Source of the DNA: Candidatus Aalborgicola bjergmarkensis
Lineage (GTDB): Bacteria > Pseudomonadota > Gammaproteobacteria > Burkholderiales > Burkholderiaceae_C
DNA length: 64,000 nucleotides
Assembly (NCBI GenBank): GCA_016708725.1
Contig: JADJFE010000002.1
Coordinates: 434,001 to 498,000, forward strand
Direction: 5' to 3'
In this document: piece after piece, positions 52,301 through 60,237 of the stretch
How positions within the stretch are numbered: position 1 is the stretch's first letter
How the letters are laid out: the number at the start of each line of letters is the position of its first letter
Position numbers and translations under genes: made by a program
Notes under the pieces: generated by a model
Databases searched by the model: none
Told to the model about the DNA's origin: nothing
Seen by the model: only the letters and a program-made list of their open reading frames with translations

Positions 52301-52502
52301 CATTGCCAGCGGTGCCGGCTCGGCCAGCCAACGCGCCATCGGCACCGGCGTGATCGGCGGCAGCCTGTTTGGCACCGTGCTGGCGGTGATTTTTGTGCCG
52401 ATTTTCTTCGTGGTCGTCCGGGGCATCTTCAAAGGCAGCGAACGCCAGCACCAGTTCGACATGCAGCACAGCCACCAGATGGGAGTGAAAGCCGATGAAT
52501 AA
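49347..52502 (+). CDS. RND-family multidrug efflux transporter (AcrB/MexB-like)
   Basis: 1051 residues. The N-terminus MAQFFINRPIFAWVIALFIL is that of AcrB homologues; the TM4 proton-relay pair is in VLVIGIVVDDAIVVVENVER, and TM10 has GLITIIGLSAKNAILIIEFA. The porter and docking domains are full length. It exports drugs, dyes and detergents by proton antiport. The 3' end overlaps the outer-membrane gene by 8 bp, indicating coupling. Confidence 0.97.
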   Translation: MAQFFINRPIFAWVIALFILVLGGVAITQLPVAQYPTVAPPSIVVSMAYPGASAQTLEDSVISVIEREMNGSPGLIYMESVAQADGSGNLTLTFETGTNPDLAQVDVQNRLSRASPRLPAAVTQTGVRVDKARSNFLLFIMLSSSNPAFNVVALGDYASRNVLPEVQRLPGIGQAQLFGTERAMRIWIDPAKLMGFNLSVSEVNAAIRAQNAQVSSGAIGDLPNLAGQSIAATLIVNGQLANADQFGNIVLRANSDGSSVRLKDVARIELGAQSYATSARLNGQPAVGIGVQLSPSGNALAAAQAVRARMAQLQPYFPSGVQWSVPYDSSRFIKISLSQVAETLVIAVVLVFLVMFLFLQNFRYTIIPTIVVPVALMGTFAVLQAMGFSINVLSMFGMVLVIGIVVDDAIVVVENVERIMSHEGLTPLEATRKAMGQISGAIIGVTVVLIAVFVPLAFFKGSVGNIYRQFSVVMVSAIGFSAFMALSLTPALCATLLKQVEAGHHHAKTGFFGWFNRGFTSTAKRYESLVARILRHAARYLVIYGAIIAAVVVVYLRLPTSFLPNEDQGTMLVNVQLPPGATQERTLAVMQQVESFILKQPEVQSMVGVLGFSFSGQGQNAALAFVTLKDWSERKGPEHSAQGLAGRAFGALMGIRDAFIFPLSPPPIPELGNASGFTFRLQDRGGNGHEALVAARNQLLGLASKSPILTQVRPDGLEDAPQLQLDIDRDKASALGVSFDAINSTISTALGSAYINDFPNQGRLQRVVVQADAKARMQPEDLLQLTVSNAQGKLVSLAAFASTRWVKGAMQTVRFNGYPAMRIGGNAAPGYSTGAAMAEMERLAAQLPAGFAFEWTGQSREEKLAGAQALIVYGFAILAVFLCLAALYESWSIPMAVILVVPLGVLGVLLATLSRGYANDVYFQVGLITIIGLSAKNAILIIEFAKDLQAQGKNVVEAALAAAHLRFRPILMTSMAFMLGVLPLAIASGAGSASQRAIGTGVIGGSLFGTVLAVIFVPIFFVVVRGIFKGSERQHQFDMQHSHQMGVKADE

Positions 52503-53880
52503 GCCATCCCTCCTGCCCGTACTGGCCGCGCTGACGCTGGCTGCTTGCAGCTTCACTCCGGCCTACGAGCGCCCCACCGCCCCTGTAGCCGACACGTTTG
52601 CCAACGCTGCCCCCGCCACAGGCGCAGGCGCAGCCGCCGCCACCGCTGCTGACATCGGCTGGCAGACGTTTTTCAGCGATGCGCGGCTCAAGCGATTGAT
52701 TGCCATCGCGCTGGAGCACAACCGCGACCTGCGCGTGGCCGTGCTGGGCATTGAACAAACGCGCGCCCAGTGGCAGGCACGTGGTGCCGATCTGTGGCCC
52801 ACGGTCAATGCCGGGCTGGGCGGCACGCGTGCGCCCGACCCCACGGGGGCGCTCACCACCACGCTCAATGCCGGACTGAACGTCACGGCCTATGAATTCG
52901 ACTTCTTTGGCCGCGTGCGCGCCCTGAACCAGGCGGCACAGGCCCAATTGCTGGGCAGCGAGGAAGCGCGCAACACCGTGCAGATCAGCCTGATTGCCGC
53001 CGTTGCCAGCACCTACTTGAACCTGCTGGCCGACGACGCGCTGTTGCGTCTGACGCAGGCCACCATCACCACGCGCGAAGAATCTCTCAAACTCACCCAG
53101 CTCAAGTACGACCACGAAACCGCCTCCAAGCTGGAGCTGGTGCAAGCGCAATCGCTGCTGGAGGGCACCAGGGTGACGCAAGCGCAACTCACGCGCCAGC
53201 GCGCGCAGGACGAAAACGCCCTGGTGCTGCTGCTGGGACAGCCCTTACCCGCCGATTTGCCAGCGGGCCAGGGACTGCTGGAGCAAAACCTGCTGCCCGA
53301 TCTGGCTGCGGGCATTCCTTCCGAGGTGCTCACCCGCCGCCCCGATGTGCGCCAAACCGAGCACAACCTGCTGGCGCAGCACGCCAACATCGGTGCCGCG
53401 CGTGCGGCCTTTTTGCCGCGTATCACACTCACAGCCAGCGCGGGCGTGGTCAGCAACGATCTGGAGCGGCTGTTTACCAACGGCACCTTTGCCTGGAGCC
53501 TGGCACCACAACTGCTGCTGCCGATTTTTGACTCTGGACGCAACCAGGCCAATCTCGCGTCCGCACGCATTGGCCGCGAGCTGGCATTGGCGCAATACGA
53601 AAAAGCCATTCAGACCGCCTTTCGTGAAGTCTCCGACGCCCTGGCCGCACGGCGCACGCTGATCGAGCAAGTGCGCGCCCAAAACGCGCAATTAGCAGCC
53701 GAGCAAACCCGCGTCCAGCTCACCGAACTGCGCTTTGCACAGGGTGCCGCCAACGCATTCGACCGGCTCGACGCACAACGCAGCCTGTTCGCCGCACAGC
53801 AAGCCCTGGTTCAAACCCAGACCCAGCAATTGCAAAATCTGGTCACGCTGTACAAGGTGCTGGGCGGCGGCTGGAAATAA
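52495..53880 (+). CDS. NodT/OprM-family outer-membrane efflux lipoprotein
   Basis: 461 residues. The lipobox is LTLAACSF. The family blocks are PAYERPTAPV, WQTFFSDARLKRLIAIALEH, a long helical hairpin (AAVASTYLNLLADDALLRLT) and LTRRPDVRQTEHNLLAQHAN, repeated in two halves. It completes the pump with the adaptor and transporter upstream. Confidence 0.96.
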   Translation: MNKPSLLPVLAALTLAACSFTPAYERPTAPVADTFANAAPATGAGAAAATAADIGWQTFFSDARLKRLIAIALEHNRDLRVAVLGIEQTRAQWQARGADLWPTVNAGLGGTRAPDPTGALTTTLNAGLNVTAYEFDFFGRVRALNQAAQAQLLGSEEARNTVQISLIAAVASTYLNLLADDALLRLTQATITTREESLKLTQLKYDHETASKLELVQAQSLLEGTRVTQAQLTRQRAQDENALVLLLGQPLPADLPAGQGLLEQNLLPDLAAGIPSEVLTRRPDVRQTEHNLLAQHANIGAARAAFLPRITLTASAGVVSNDLERLFTNGTFAWSLAPQLLLPIFDSGRNQANLASARIGRELALAQYEKAIQTAFREVSDALAARRTLIEQVRAQNAQLAAEQTRVQLTELRFAQGAANAFDRLDAQRSLFAAQQALVQTQTQQLQNLVTLYKVLGGGWK

Positions 53881-53910
53881 GAACAATGACGCATGGTTCT
53901 GGTGGAATTA

Positions 53911-53964
53911 GTATTATTTTGATAGCTGCACCCGCAAGTTTCATGGGGGTTTACGGGCTTTTTG
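53911..53964 (+). repeat. Dispersed short repeat, copy 11
   Basis: ttgatagctgcacccgcaag with tttcatgggggtttacgggc, between the efflux operon and the vapBC pair that starts the defence-like locus. Confidence 0.6.
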
Positions 53965-54048
53965 TCCCATAAACTGCACATTTCACACGCAGATATACTT
54001 GCCAGCATACTTGTTCGTCCCCCCAAAGGAGCTTGAAAGGAACTTGCC

Positions 54049-54279
54049 ATGTCACAAATCACGCTGTATCTGGACGATGCGACACAGTCGCTGGTGGAAC
54101 AGGCCGCGCAGGCCAATGGCGTATCAAAAAGTCGCTGGGTAGCTAACATCATCCGCAAATACGCCACCCAGGAATGGCCCAAAGACTGTTTAGCCTTGGC
54201 GGGAAGTTTTACTGATTTTCCGCTGCGCGAAGAAAACCCGACTTCGCTGCCCGCCGATGTGCCGCGCGTGGGTTTTTGA
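54049..54279 (+). CDS. VapB-type antitoxin (ribbon-helix-helix)
   Basis: 76 residues. ITLYLDDATQSLVEQAAQAN with GVSKSRWVANIIRKYA is a ribbon-helix-helix DNA-binding unit; the acidic, Pro-rich C-terminus (LREENPTSLPADVPRVGF) should bind the PIN toxin that starts 9 bp downstream. RBS gaaaggaacttgcc. First gene of the locus that includes the methyltransferase. Confidence 0.85.
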   Translation: MSQITLYLDDATQSLVEQAAQANGVSKSRWVANIIRKYATQEWPKDCLALAGSFTDFPLREENPTSLPADVPRVGF

Positions 54280-54288
54280 TGGTTGACC

Positions 54289-54696
54289 ATGCTAATTCTT
54301 GACAGTAATACCATCAGCTACTACTTTCGTGGCGATCAACAGGTCGTTCCGCGTCTGCAAGCCCTTTCTCCCGCCGATATTGGCGTGCCAGCCATTGTGG
54401 AATACGAGCTACGGTATGGCTTGCTGCGCCTGCCGCAGGAGGCAGCCAACCCCCGTCTGGCGGCATTGGCTACTTTGCTGCGTCCCATGCAGCTTTTACC
54501 ATTTGACAGCGAATGCGCGGCCCAGGCTGCCCGCATCCGTGCGGAACTGGAGGCCGCAGGAACACCCATCGGAGCGCACGATACGCTGATTGCCGCTACG
54601 GTATTGCGCCATCAGGCCACGCTGGTGACGCGCAATGTACGTGAGTTCGCCCGTGTGCCGGACTTGCAGTGGCTGAACTGGCACGCTGCCCCATGA
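54289..54696 (+). CDS. vapC: VapC-type PIN-domain ribonuclease toxin
   Basis: 135 residues from the ATG at 54289 (TTG at 54283 possible). MLILDSNTISYYFRGDQQVV carries the first PIN Asp, PAIVEYELRYGLL the Glu, and GAHDTLIAATVLRHQ the third acid; LVTRNVREFARVPDL ends the core. Its TGA overlaps the ATG of the methyltransferase (54693), so toxin and methyltransferase are translationally coupled, an uncommon link between a TA and a modification gene. Confidence 0.9.
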   Translation: MLILDSNTISYYFRGDQQVVPRLQALSPADIGVPAIVEYELRYGLLRLPQEAANPRLAALATLLRPMQLLPFDSECAAQAARIRAELEAAGTPIGAHDTLIAATVLRHQATLVTRNVREFARVPDLQWLNWHAAP

Positions 54697-57482
54697 ACGC
54701 CGTAGAAATAGAACAGGCCATCTCGGAACTGGCCCAGGCGCCTTTTGATGCCGAAGAATTCCCATTTTCCTTCCTGGCGGCGTTCGGCAATAAAGACACG
54801 ACCCTCAAGCGCCTGCGATCCGGCAACAACAACGCATCCGACATACCCGCTGGCGTGCTGCTGCGCAACAACATCCACATTGCCGTGTGCGCAGCGGGCG
54901 GCGTGGGCGACACCCTCAAAAAATTACGCGCAAGCCCGGCCACAACCAAAGCCCGCGCCAAATTCATCCTCGCCACCGACGGCCAGACCCTGGAGGCAGA
55001 AGAACTGGCTGGCAGCGAAACCATCGCCTGCGCCTATCCCGACTTTCCCAACCACTTTGGCTTTTTCCTCCCGCTGGCGGGCATCTCCACCATCAAGGAG
55101 ATCAAGGACAACCCCATCGACGTGCGCGCCACGGGCCGCCTGAATAAGCTCTACGTCGAACTGCTACGCTCCAATCCCGACTGGGCCACCGACGAGCGCC
55201 GTGCGGACATGAACCATTTCATGGCACGCCTGATCTTTTGCTTCTTTGCCGAAGACACCGACATTTTCAATGGCGAGGGGCTGTTCACCCAGACCGTCGA
55301 GCAGATGAGCGAGCCAAGCGCGGCCAACACCCACATGGTGCTGTCGGAAATCTTTCGCGCGATGAACATCAGGACCAACGAGCGCGCCAAGGCCGAGCCC
55401 CGGCTTCCCGCTTGGGCCGACCAGTTCCCCTACGTAAATGGCGGCCTGTTCTCCGGTTCCACCTCCGTGCCACGCTTCACCCGCATAGCGCGCACCTATC
55501 TGCTACATGCTGGCAATCTGAACTGGAAGCAAATCAACCCGGACATTTTCGGCAGCATGATCCAGGCTGTCGCCGACGACGCAGAACGCAGTGCGCTGGG
55601 CATGCACTACACCAGCGTGCCCAATATCCTGAAAGTTTTGAACCCCTTGTTCCTGGATGATCTGCGGGCGCAACTGCAATCCGCTGGCGAAAACAAGAGC
55701 AAACTTCTCAATCTGCGCAAGCGCATGGCACGCATCCGCGTATTGGACCCGGCCTGCGGCTCCGGCAACTTCCTGGTCATTGCCTATAAGCAGATGCGGG
55801 AGATCGAAGCGGAAATCAACCGCCTGCGCAGCGAACCAGACCGGCGCAGCGACATTCCGCTCACCAACTTTCGCGGCATAGAGCTACGCGACTTCCCGGC
55901 AGAAATCGCCCGCCTGGCACTCATCATCGCCGAATTCCAATGCGACATGCTCTATCGCGGCCCCAAGCTGGCGCTGGCGGAATTTTTACCACTGGATGCG
56001 CAAAACTGGATTGTCTGCGGCAATGCCCTGCGGCTGGATTGGCTCTCCATCTGCCCCCCCACGGGCACGGGCGTGAAGATGCTTGCGGATGATTTGTTTG
56101 AAACACCACTGGAGCAGGCCGAGATTGATTTTGAGAATGAAGGCGGAGAAACGTATATCTGCGGGAATCCGCCGTATTTGGGCAGCACATGGCAGGCAGA
56201 TGAACAAAAAGACGACCTGCGCGCCATTTTTGACCGCCGTTGTAAAAACTGGAAATCACTCGACTACGTGGCAGGCTGGTTCATGAAAGCCGCCGATTAC
56301 GGTACCCATACCCCCACCGCCGCCGCGTTTGTATCCACCAACTCCATTTGCCAAGGGCAACAAGTACCCATTCTTTGGCCCTTGGTGTTCAGCACAGGAA
56401 ACACCATCGCATTTGCACACACATCGTTCAAATGGGAAAACCTTGCCAGCCACAACGCCGGGGTGACGGTGGTTATCGTGGGTTTATCGTCGCAAATAAA
56501 AGCGCCACGCCGCCTGTACTCCATCACCAACGGTAGCAAAAATGCCAAAGTCGATGTGAAAGAGGTGGAACATATCAATGCCTATTTGGTGGCTGGTGCT
56601 GATGTGGTAGTTGAAAAATTGTCTGCACCAATAGACGAGCGCAACATGGTCGATTCTGGAGGGAAACCAGTTGAAGGCGGCAACTTGCTTTTGACAGTGG
56701 ACGAAAAACGTGATCTTCTGGGAAGTTATCCCGGTGCTGTTAATTTTTTCAAGCGGATCTATGGTGCGAGTGAATACATCCGTGGGGATATTCGGTATTG
56801 CCTTTGGCTAGGAGACGACGATGTAGAGGAAGCAATGTCAAATCCTGCAATTGCAGCAAGGTTGAAAAGTGTTGCGAAACTACGTTTAGCGAGTCCAAAG
56901 CCAGCTACTCAAAAGGGGGCGTCCTGGCCGCATAAATTTGAGGAAGTAAAACAGACTGGCTCAGAAGTTGTCACGATAATTCCGAAGGTTTCTTCTGAGT
57001 CTCGCGAATATCTGCCTGTTGGACTTTTGCCTCCAGGCTCCGTTATTACCGACCTCGCTTTTGCTCTCTACGACGCCCCCCTGTGGAACATGGCGCTTAT
57101 CGCCTCCCGCTTGCATCTGGTCTGGATCGCCACCGTCTGCGGCAAACTAAAAACAGACTTTCGCTATTCCAACACCCTCGGCTGGAACACCTTCCCCGTG
57201 CCGTTTCTCACCACGCACAACAAGGAAGATTTGACAGCCTGCGCAGAAAATATCCTGCTGGCGCGCGAAGCGCATTTTCCTGCCACCATCGCTGATCTGT
57301 ACGACCCGGAAAATATGCCTGAGAACCTGCGTGCGGCCCACGCGCACAACGACGAGGTGCTGGAGCGCATCTACATTGGTCGCCGGTTCAAAAACGACAC
57401 CGAACGGCTGGAAAAGCTGTTTGAGATGTACACGCAGATGACGGCGGCGGCCAAGTCTGCGCCGAAAGCGAAAAAACAGTAG
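54693..57482 (+). CDS. MmeI-like N6-adenine DNA methyltransferase (nuclease motif apparently lost)
   Basis: 929 residues from the ATG at 54693. The layout matches MmeI/type IIL proteins: an N-terminal ~190-residue domain, a helical spacer, a methylase domain with motif I VLDPACGSGNFLVIAYKQ (350 on) and motif IV NPPY (492-495) for adenine-N6 transfer, a target-recognition region (~600-800), and a C-terminal helical part. In active MmeI the N-terminal domain has D...E-x-K; here the matching strand appears as NIHIAVCAAG, without E-x-K, so it probably only methylates. Downstream helicase and GIY-YIG genes may supply restriction. Overlaps the vapC stop by 4 nt. Confidence 0.88.
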   Translation: MNAVEIEQAISELAQAPFDAEEFPFSFLAAFGNKDTTLKRLRSGNNNASDIPAGVLLRNNIHIAVCAAGGVGDTLKKLRASPATTKARAKFILATDGQTLEAEELAGSETIACAYPDFPNHFGFFLPLAGISTIKEIKDNPIDVRATGRLNKLYVELLRSNPDWATDERRADMNHFMARLIFCFFAEDTDIFNGEGLFTQTVEQMSEPSAANTHMVLSEIFRAMNIRTNERAKAEPRLPAWADQFPYVNGGLFSGSTSVPRFTRIARTYLLHAGNLNWKQINPDIFGSMIQAVADDAERSALGMHYTSVPNILKVLNPLFLDDLRAQLQSAGENKSKLLNLRKRMARIRVLDPACGSGNFLVIAYKQMREIEAEINRLRSEPDRRSDIPLTNFRGIELRDFPAEIARLALIIAEFQCDMLYRGPKLALAEFLPLDAQNWIVCGNALRLDWLSICPPTGTGVKMLADDLFETPLEQAEIDFENEGGETYICGNPPYLGSTWQADEQKDDLRAIFDRRCKNWKSLDYVAGWFMKAADYGTHTPTAAAFVSTNSICQGQQVPILWPLVFSTGNTIAFAHTSFKWENLASHNAGVTVVIVGLSSQIKAPRRLYSITNGSKNAKVDVKEVEHINAYLVAGADVVVEKLSAPIDERNMVDSGGKPVEGGNLLLTVDEKRDLLGSYPGAVNFFKRIYGASEYIRGDIRYCLWLGDDDVEEAMSNPAIAARLKSVAKLRLASPKPATQKGASWPHKFEEVKQTGSEVVTIIPKVSSESREYLPVGLLPPGSVITDLAFALYDAPLWNMALIASRLHLVWIATVCGKLKTDFRYSNTLGWNTFPVPFLTTHNKEDLTACAENILLAREAHFPATIADLYDPENMPENLRAAHAHNDEVLERIYIGRRFKNDTERLEKLFEMYTQMTAAAKSAPKAKKQ

Positions 57483-57526
57483 CCACGTGCTACAGTGAAT
57501 ACATGTATCTGACCGGAGGCTCTGAC

Positions 57527-57754
57527 ATGGTTACTTCAATTCGCCTCGCTCCTGAAACCGAGCAAAGACTGGACTTTCTCGCAGCCCGGACTGGGCGCAC
57601 CAAGGCGTATTACCTGCGCCAAATCATCGAACAAGGCATTGAAGACATGGAGGACTACTACCTTGCTTCGGAAGTGTTGGAGCGTGTCCGCAAAGGGCAA
57701 GAGCCAGTGTATTCCGCTGCTGACGTGAGAAAAGACCTTGGCCTGGACAATTGA
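57527..57754 (+). CDS. RelB/DUF-type ribbon-helix-helix antitoxin
   Basis: 75 residues from the ATG at 57527 (RBS cggaggctctgac). MVTSIRLAPETEQRLDFLAA with RTGRTKAYYLRQIIEQGI is a ribbon-helix-helix antitoxin; the C-terminus (VYSAADVRKDLGLDN) is the toxin-binding tail typical of RelB-like partners. 44 bp after the methyltransferase and overlapping the RelE gene by 17 bp. Confidence 0.87.
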   Translation: MVTSIRLAPETEQRLDFLAARTGRTKAYYLRQIIEQGIEDMEDYYLASEVLERVRKGQEPVYSAADVRKDLGLDN

Positions 57755-58004
57755 TTACACCCAGACGGCCAAGGAGCAGTTGCGTCAACTCGATAGGCAG
57801 ACGGCGCGGCGTGTTGTTGATTTCATGGACGAACGCATCGCCGGGCTGGAAAATCCACGCAGCACCGGCAAAGCGCTGACAGGCCCGCTGGGTGGGCTGT
57901 GGCGTTATCGGGTAGGCGATTGCCGGGTGGTTTGTGACATTCAGGATGGCGCGTTGCGCGTCCTTGTGGTGCAAGTTGGTAATCGGCGGGAAATTTACCG
58001 CTAG
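57738..58004 (+). CDS. RelE/ParE-family mRNA interferase-type toxin
   Basis: 88 residues from the TTG at 57738. IDYTQTAKEQLRQLDRQTAR, LTGPLGGLWRYRVGDCRVVC and VVQVGNRREIYR are the standard RelE blocks (R-Y-R-V-G-x-x-R, then H/N-R-x-x-x-Y). Its position between the methyltransferase and helicase genes makes it an embedded addiction module of the locus. Confidence 0.88.
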   Translation: MAWTIDYTQTAKEQLRQLDRQTARRVVDFMDERIAGLENPRSTGKALTGPLGGLWRYRVGDCRVVCDIQDGALRVLVVQVGNRREIYR

Positions 58005-58116
58005 GAAAAATACATGCGCGCCTTTGCCCAGGCATGGCCAGATGCGGGATTTGTGCAGCAGGCTGCTGCACAATTGCCTTGGTTCCACCAGACACATTGA
58101 CGAACGACGATGCACA

Positions 58117-60237
58117 ATGACCACCCCCACCACCTCTGAAAATCCTACCAACGCCTACACCGTGCCATCGGTGTCCATCACCACCGCACGCACGGGCGCC
58201 TCTGCCAAGGCCAATGAACTGGGTATGCGTGCCATGCAGGAGCGTGCTTATGCCAGGCGTGGCGAGCAGTATTTGTTGATCAAATCCCCCCCGGCTTCGG
58301 GCAAGTCACGTGCGCTGATGTTCATCGCACTGGACAAGCTCCACAACCAGGGTTTGCGCCAGGCCATCATCGTGGTGCCGGAGCGCTCCATTGGTGCAAG
58401 TTTTGCCGACGAACCCTTGCGCCAGTACGGCTTTTATTGGGATTGGCAAGTCGCGCCGCAATGGAACCTGTGCAATGCCCCCGGCGCGGACGATGCGCAA
58501 GTCGCCAGGTCCAAGGTCAAGGCCGTGGGTGCGTTCCTTGCCAGCAGCGACCGGATATTGGTATGCACCCATGCCACTTTTCGCTTTGCAGTGGAAGAGC
58601 TGGGAATCGAAACCTTCGACAATCGCCTGATTGCCATCGACGAGTTTCACCACGTCTCCAGCGACCCCGCAAGCAAGCTGGGCAGTCAACTGGGCGCGTT
58701 CATTGCCCGTGACAAGGTGCACGTGGTGGCCATGACCGGCTCCTACTTTCGTGGTGACAGCGTGGCCGTGTTGACCCCGGCGGATGAGGCGCGGTTCGAG
58801 ACCGTCACTTACACTTACTACGAGCAACTCAATGGCTACCAGTGGCTCAAATCGCTGGACATCGGCTATTTTTTCTACACCGGCGCTTATGTGGATGCCG
58901 TTGCCAAGGTGCTCGATCCGGCGCTGAAAACCATCGTGCACATCCCCAATGTCAATGCCCGCGAAAGCCTCAAGGACAAACAGCGCGAAGTCGATGCCAT
59001 CATGCACGGTCTGGGCGAATGGCAAGGCGTTGACCCTGCCAGCGGTTTTCATAGGGTGCTGGCCCGCGATGGCCGTACCCTGAAAGTTGCCGATCTGGTG
59101 GACGACAGCGATCCGGCCAGACGCTCCAGGGTGCTCACAGCGTTGAAAGACCCGGCACAAAAAGGCAAGCGCGACCATGTGGACATCATCATCGCCCTGG
59201 GCATGGCCAAGGAAGGTTTTGACTGGATATGGTGCGAACATGCGCTGACCATTGGCTATCGCAGCAGTCTGACCGAAATTGTGCAGATCATTGGCCGCGC
59301 TACGCGGGACGCCCGTGGCAAGGAGCGCGCACGCTTCACCAATCTGATTGCCGAACCCACCGCCGAACAAAGCGCCGTGGCCGAGGCGGTGAACGACATG
59401 CTCAAGGCCATTTCCGCCAGCCTGTTGATGGAACAGGTGCTGGCTCCGCGCTACGAATTCACACCCAAAAACAGCGGGCCGCAAGAGGGATTCGATTACG
59501 GCGCGGATGGCTACACAATGGGCAGCCCCAACATGGGGGTGAACCCGCACACCGGCCAGATTCACCTGGAGGTCAACGGACTGAAATCGCCACAAAGCCC
59601 CGAGGCTACGCGTATCTGCAAGGAAGACCTGAACGAAGTCGTGACCAGTTTCCTGCAGGACAAAACCGTGCTGGAGCGCGGTCTATTTGACCAGGAAAAT
59701 ACCTTGCCCGAAGAGCTGACCATTTTGCGCATGGGGAAAATCGTGCGCGAACGCTACCCGGAATTGGATGAAGCCGACCAGGAGGCCATCCGGCAACACG
59801 CCATTGCGGCCATGAACATCACGCAACAAGCCAAGCTGGCACTGGCCCGGCTTGATGCCAACGGCAGTGGCAGTGGCCATACGGCGTTGCTGGATGGGGT
59901 GCGCAAGTTCGTCAACGTGCGCGACTTGAACATTGACCTGATCGACGGCATCAACCCCTTCGAAGCCGCCTATGCGGTGCTGGCAAAAACGATGGATGAA
60001 AAATCGCTGCTCCAGGTGCAAGCCAGCATTGCTGCAAAAAAGATGAGTATTCCCGAAGAGGAAGCCCGCGAGTTGGCAAAACGCGCCCTGTTGTTCAAGA
60101 CGGAGCGGGGCCGCCTGCCAGACAGGAACTCTACCGACCCCTGGGAGCAGCGCATGGCCGAAGGTGTGGCCGCTTTCGCACGCTACCGCGCACAGGCCAA
60201 GGCGGCGCAAACGCAAGGGGAGTCTGGCCGTGGCTGA
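58117..60237 (+). CDS. SF2 DEAD/DEAH-type helicase/translocase of a restriction-like system
   Basis: 706 residues from the ATG at 58117. Walker A is PPASGKSRAL (ASGKS, residues 60-64), motif II is IDEFHH (DEFH, 175-178), motif III-like VVAMTGSYFRGDS, and motif VI is QIIGRATRDARGK (390-402). It looks like the two-RecA motor of type I/III R subunits without the usual PD-(D/E)XK domain; the C-terminal ~250 residues are helical and of unknown fold. The GIY-YIG gene overlaps its 3' end by 8 bp, so the two probably form one complex. Confidence 0.85.
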   Translation: MTTPTTSENPTNAYTVPSVSITTARTGASAKANELGMRAMQERAYARRGEQYLLIKSPPASGKSRALMFIALDKLHNQGLRQAIIVVPERSIGASFADEPLRQYGFYWDWQVAPQWNLCNAPGADDAQVARSKVKAVGAFLASSDRILVCTHATFRFAVEELGIETFDNRLIAIDEFHHVSSDPASKLGSQLGAFIARDKVHVVAMTGSYFRGDSVAVLTPADEARFETVTYTYYEQLNGYQWLKSLDIGYFFYTGAYVDAVAKVLDPALKTIVHIPNVNARESLKDKQREVDAIMHGLGEWQGVDPASGFHRVLARDGRTLKVADLVDDSDPARRSRVLTALKDPAQKGKRDHVDIIIALGMAKEGFDWIWCEHALTIGYRSSLTEIVQIIGRATRDARGKERARFTNLIAEPTAEQSAVAEAVNDMLKAISASLLMEQVLAPRYEFTPKNSGPQEGFDYGADGYTMGSPNMGVNPHTGQIHLEVNGLKSPQSPEATRICKEDLNEVVTSFLQDKTVLERGLFDQENTLPEELTILRMGKIVRERYPELDEADQEAIRQHAIAAMNITQQAKLALARLDANGSGSGHTALLDGVRKFVNVRDLNIDLIDGINPFEAAYAVLAKTMDEKSLLQVQASIAAKKMSIPEEEARELAKRALLFKTERGRLPDRNSTDPWEQRMAEGVAAFARYRAQAKAAQTQGESGRG

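Noticed and set aside
54693..57482. BREX PglX or DISARM methyltransferase
   Set aside because: No brxL/pglZ/brxC or drmA/drmB/drmC genes are adjacent, and the domain order follows MmeI-like enzymes.
58306..59595. 429-aa minus-strand frame opposite the helicase
   Set aside because: Antisense of a gene with intact SF2 motifs; the residue composition is atypical.
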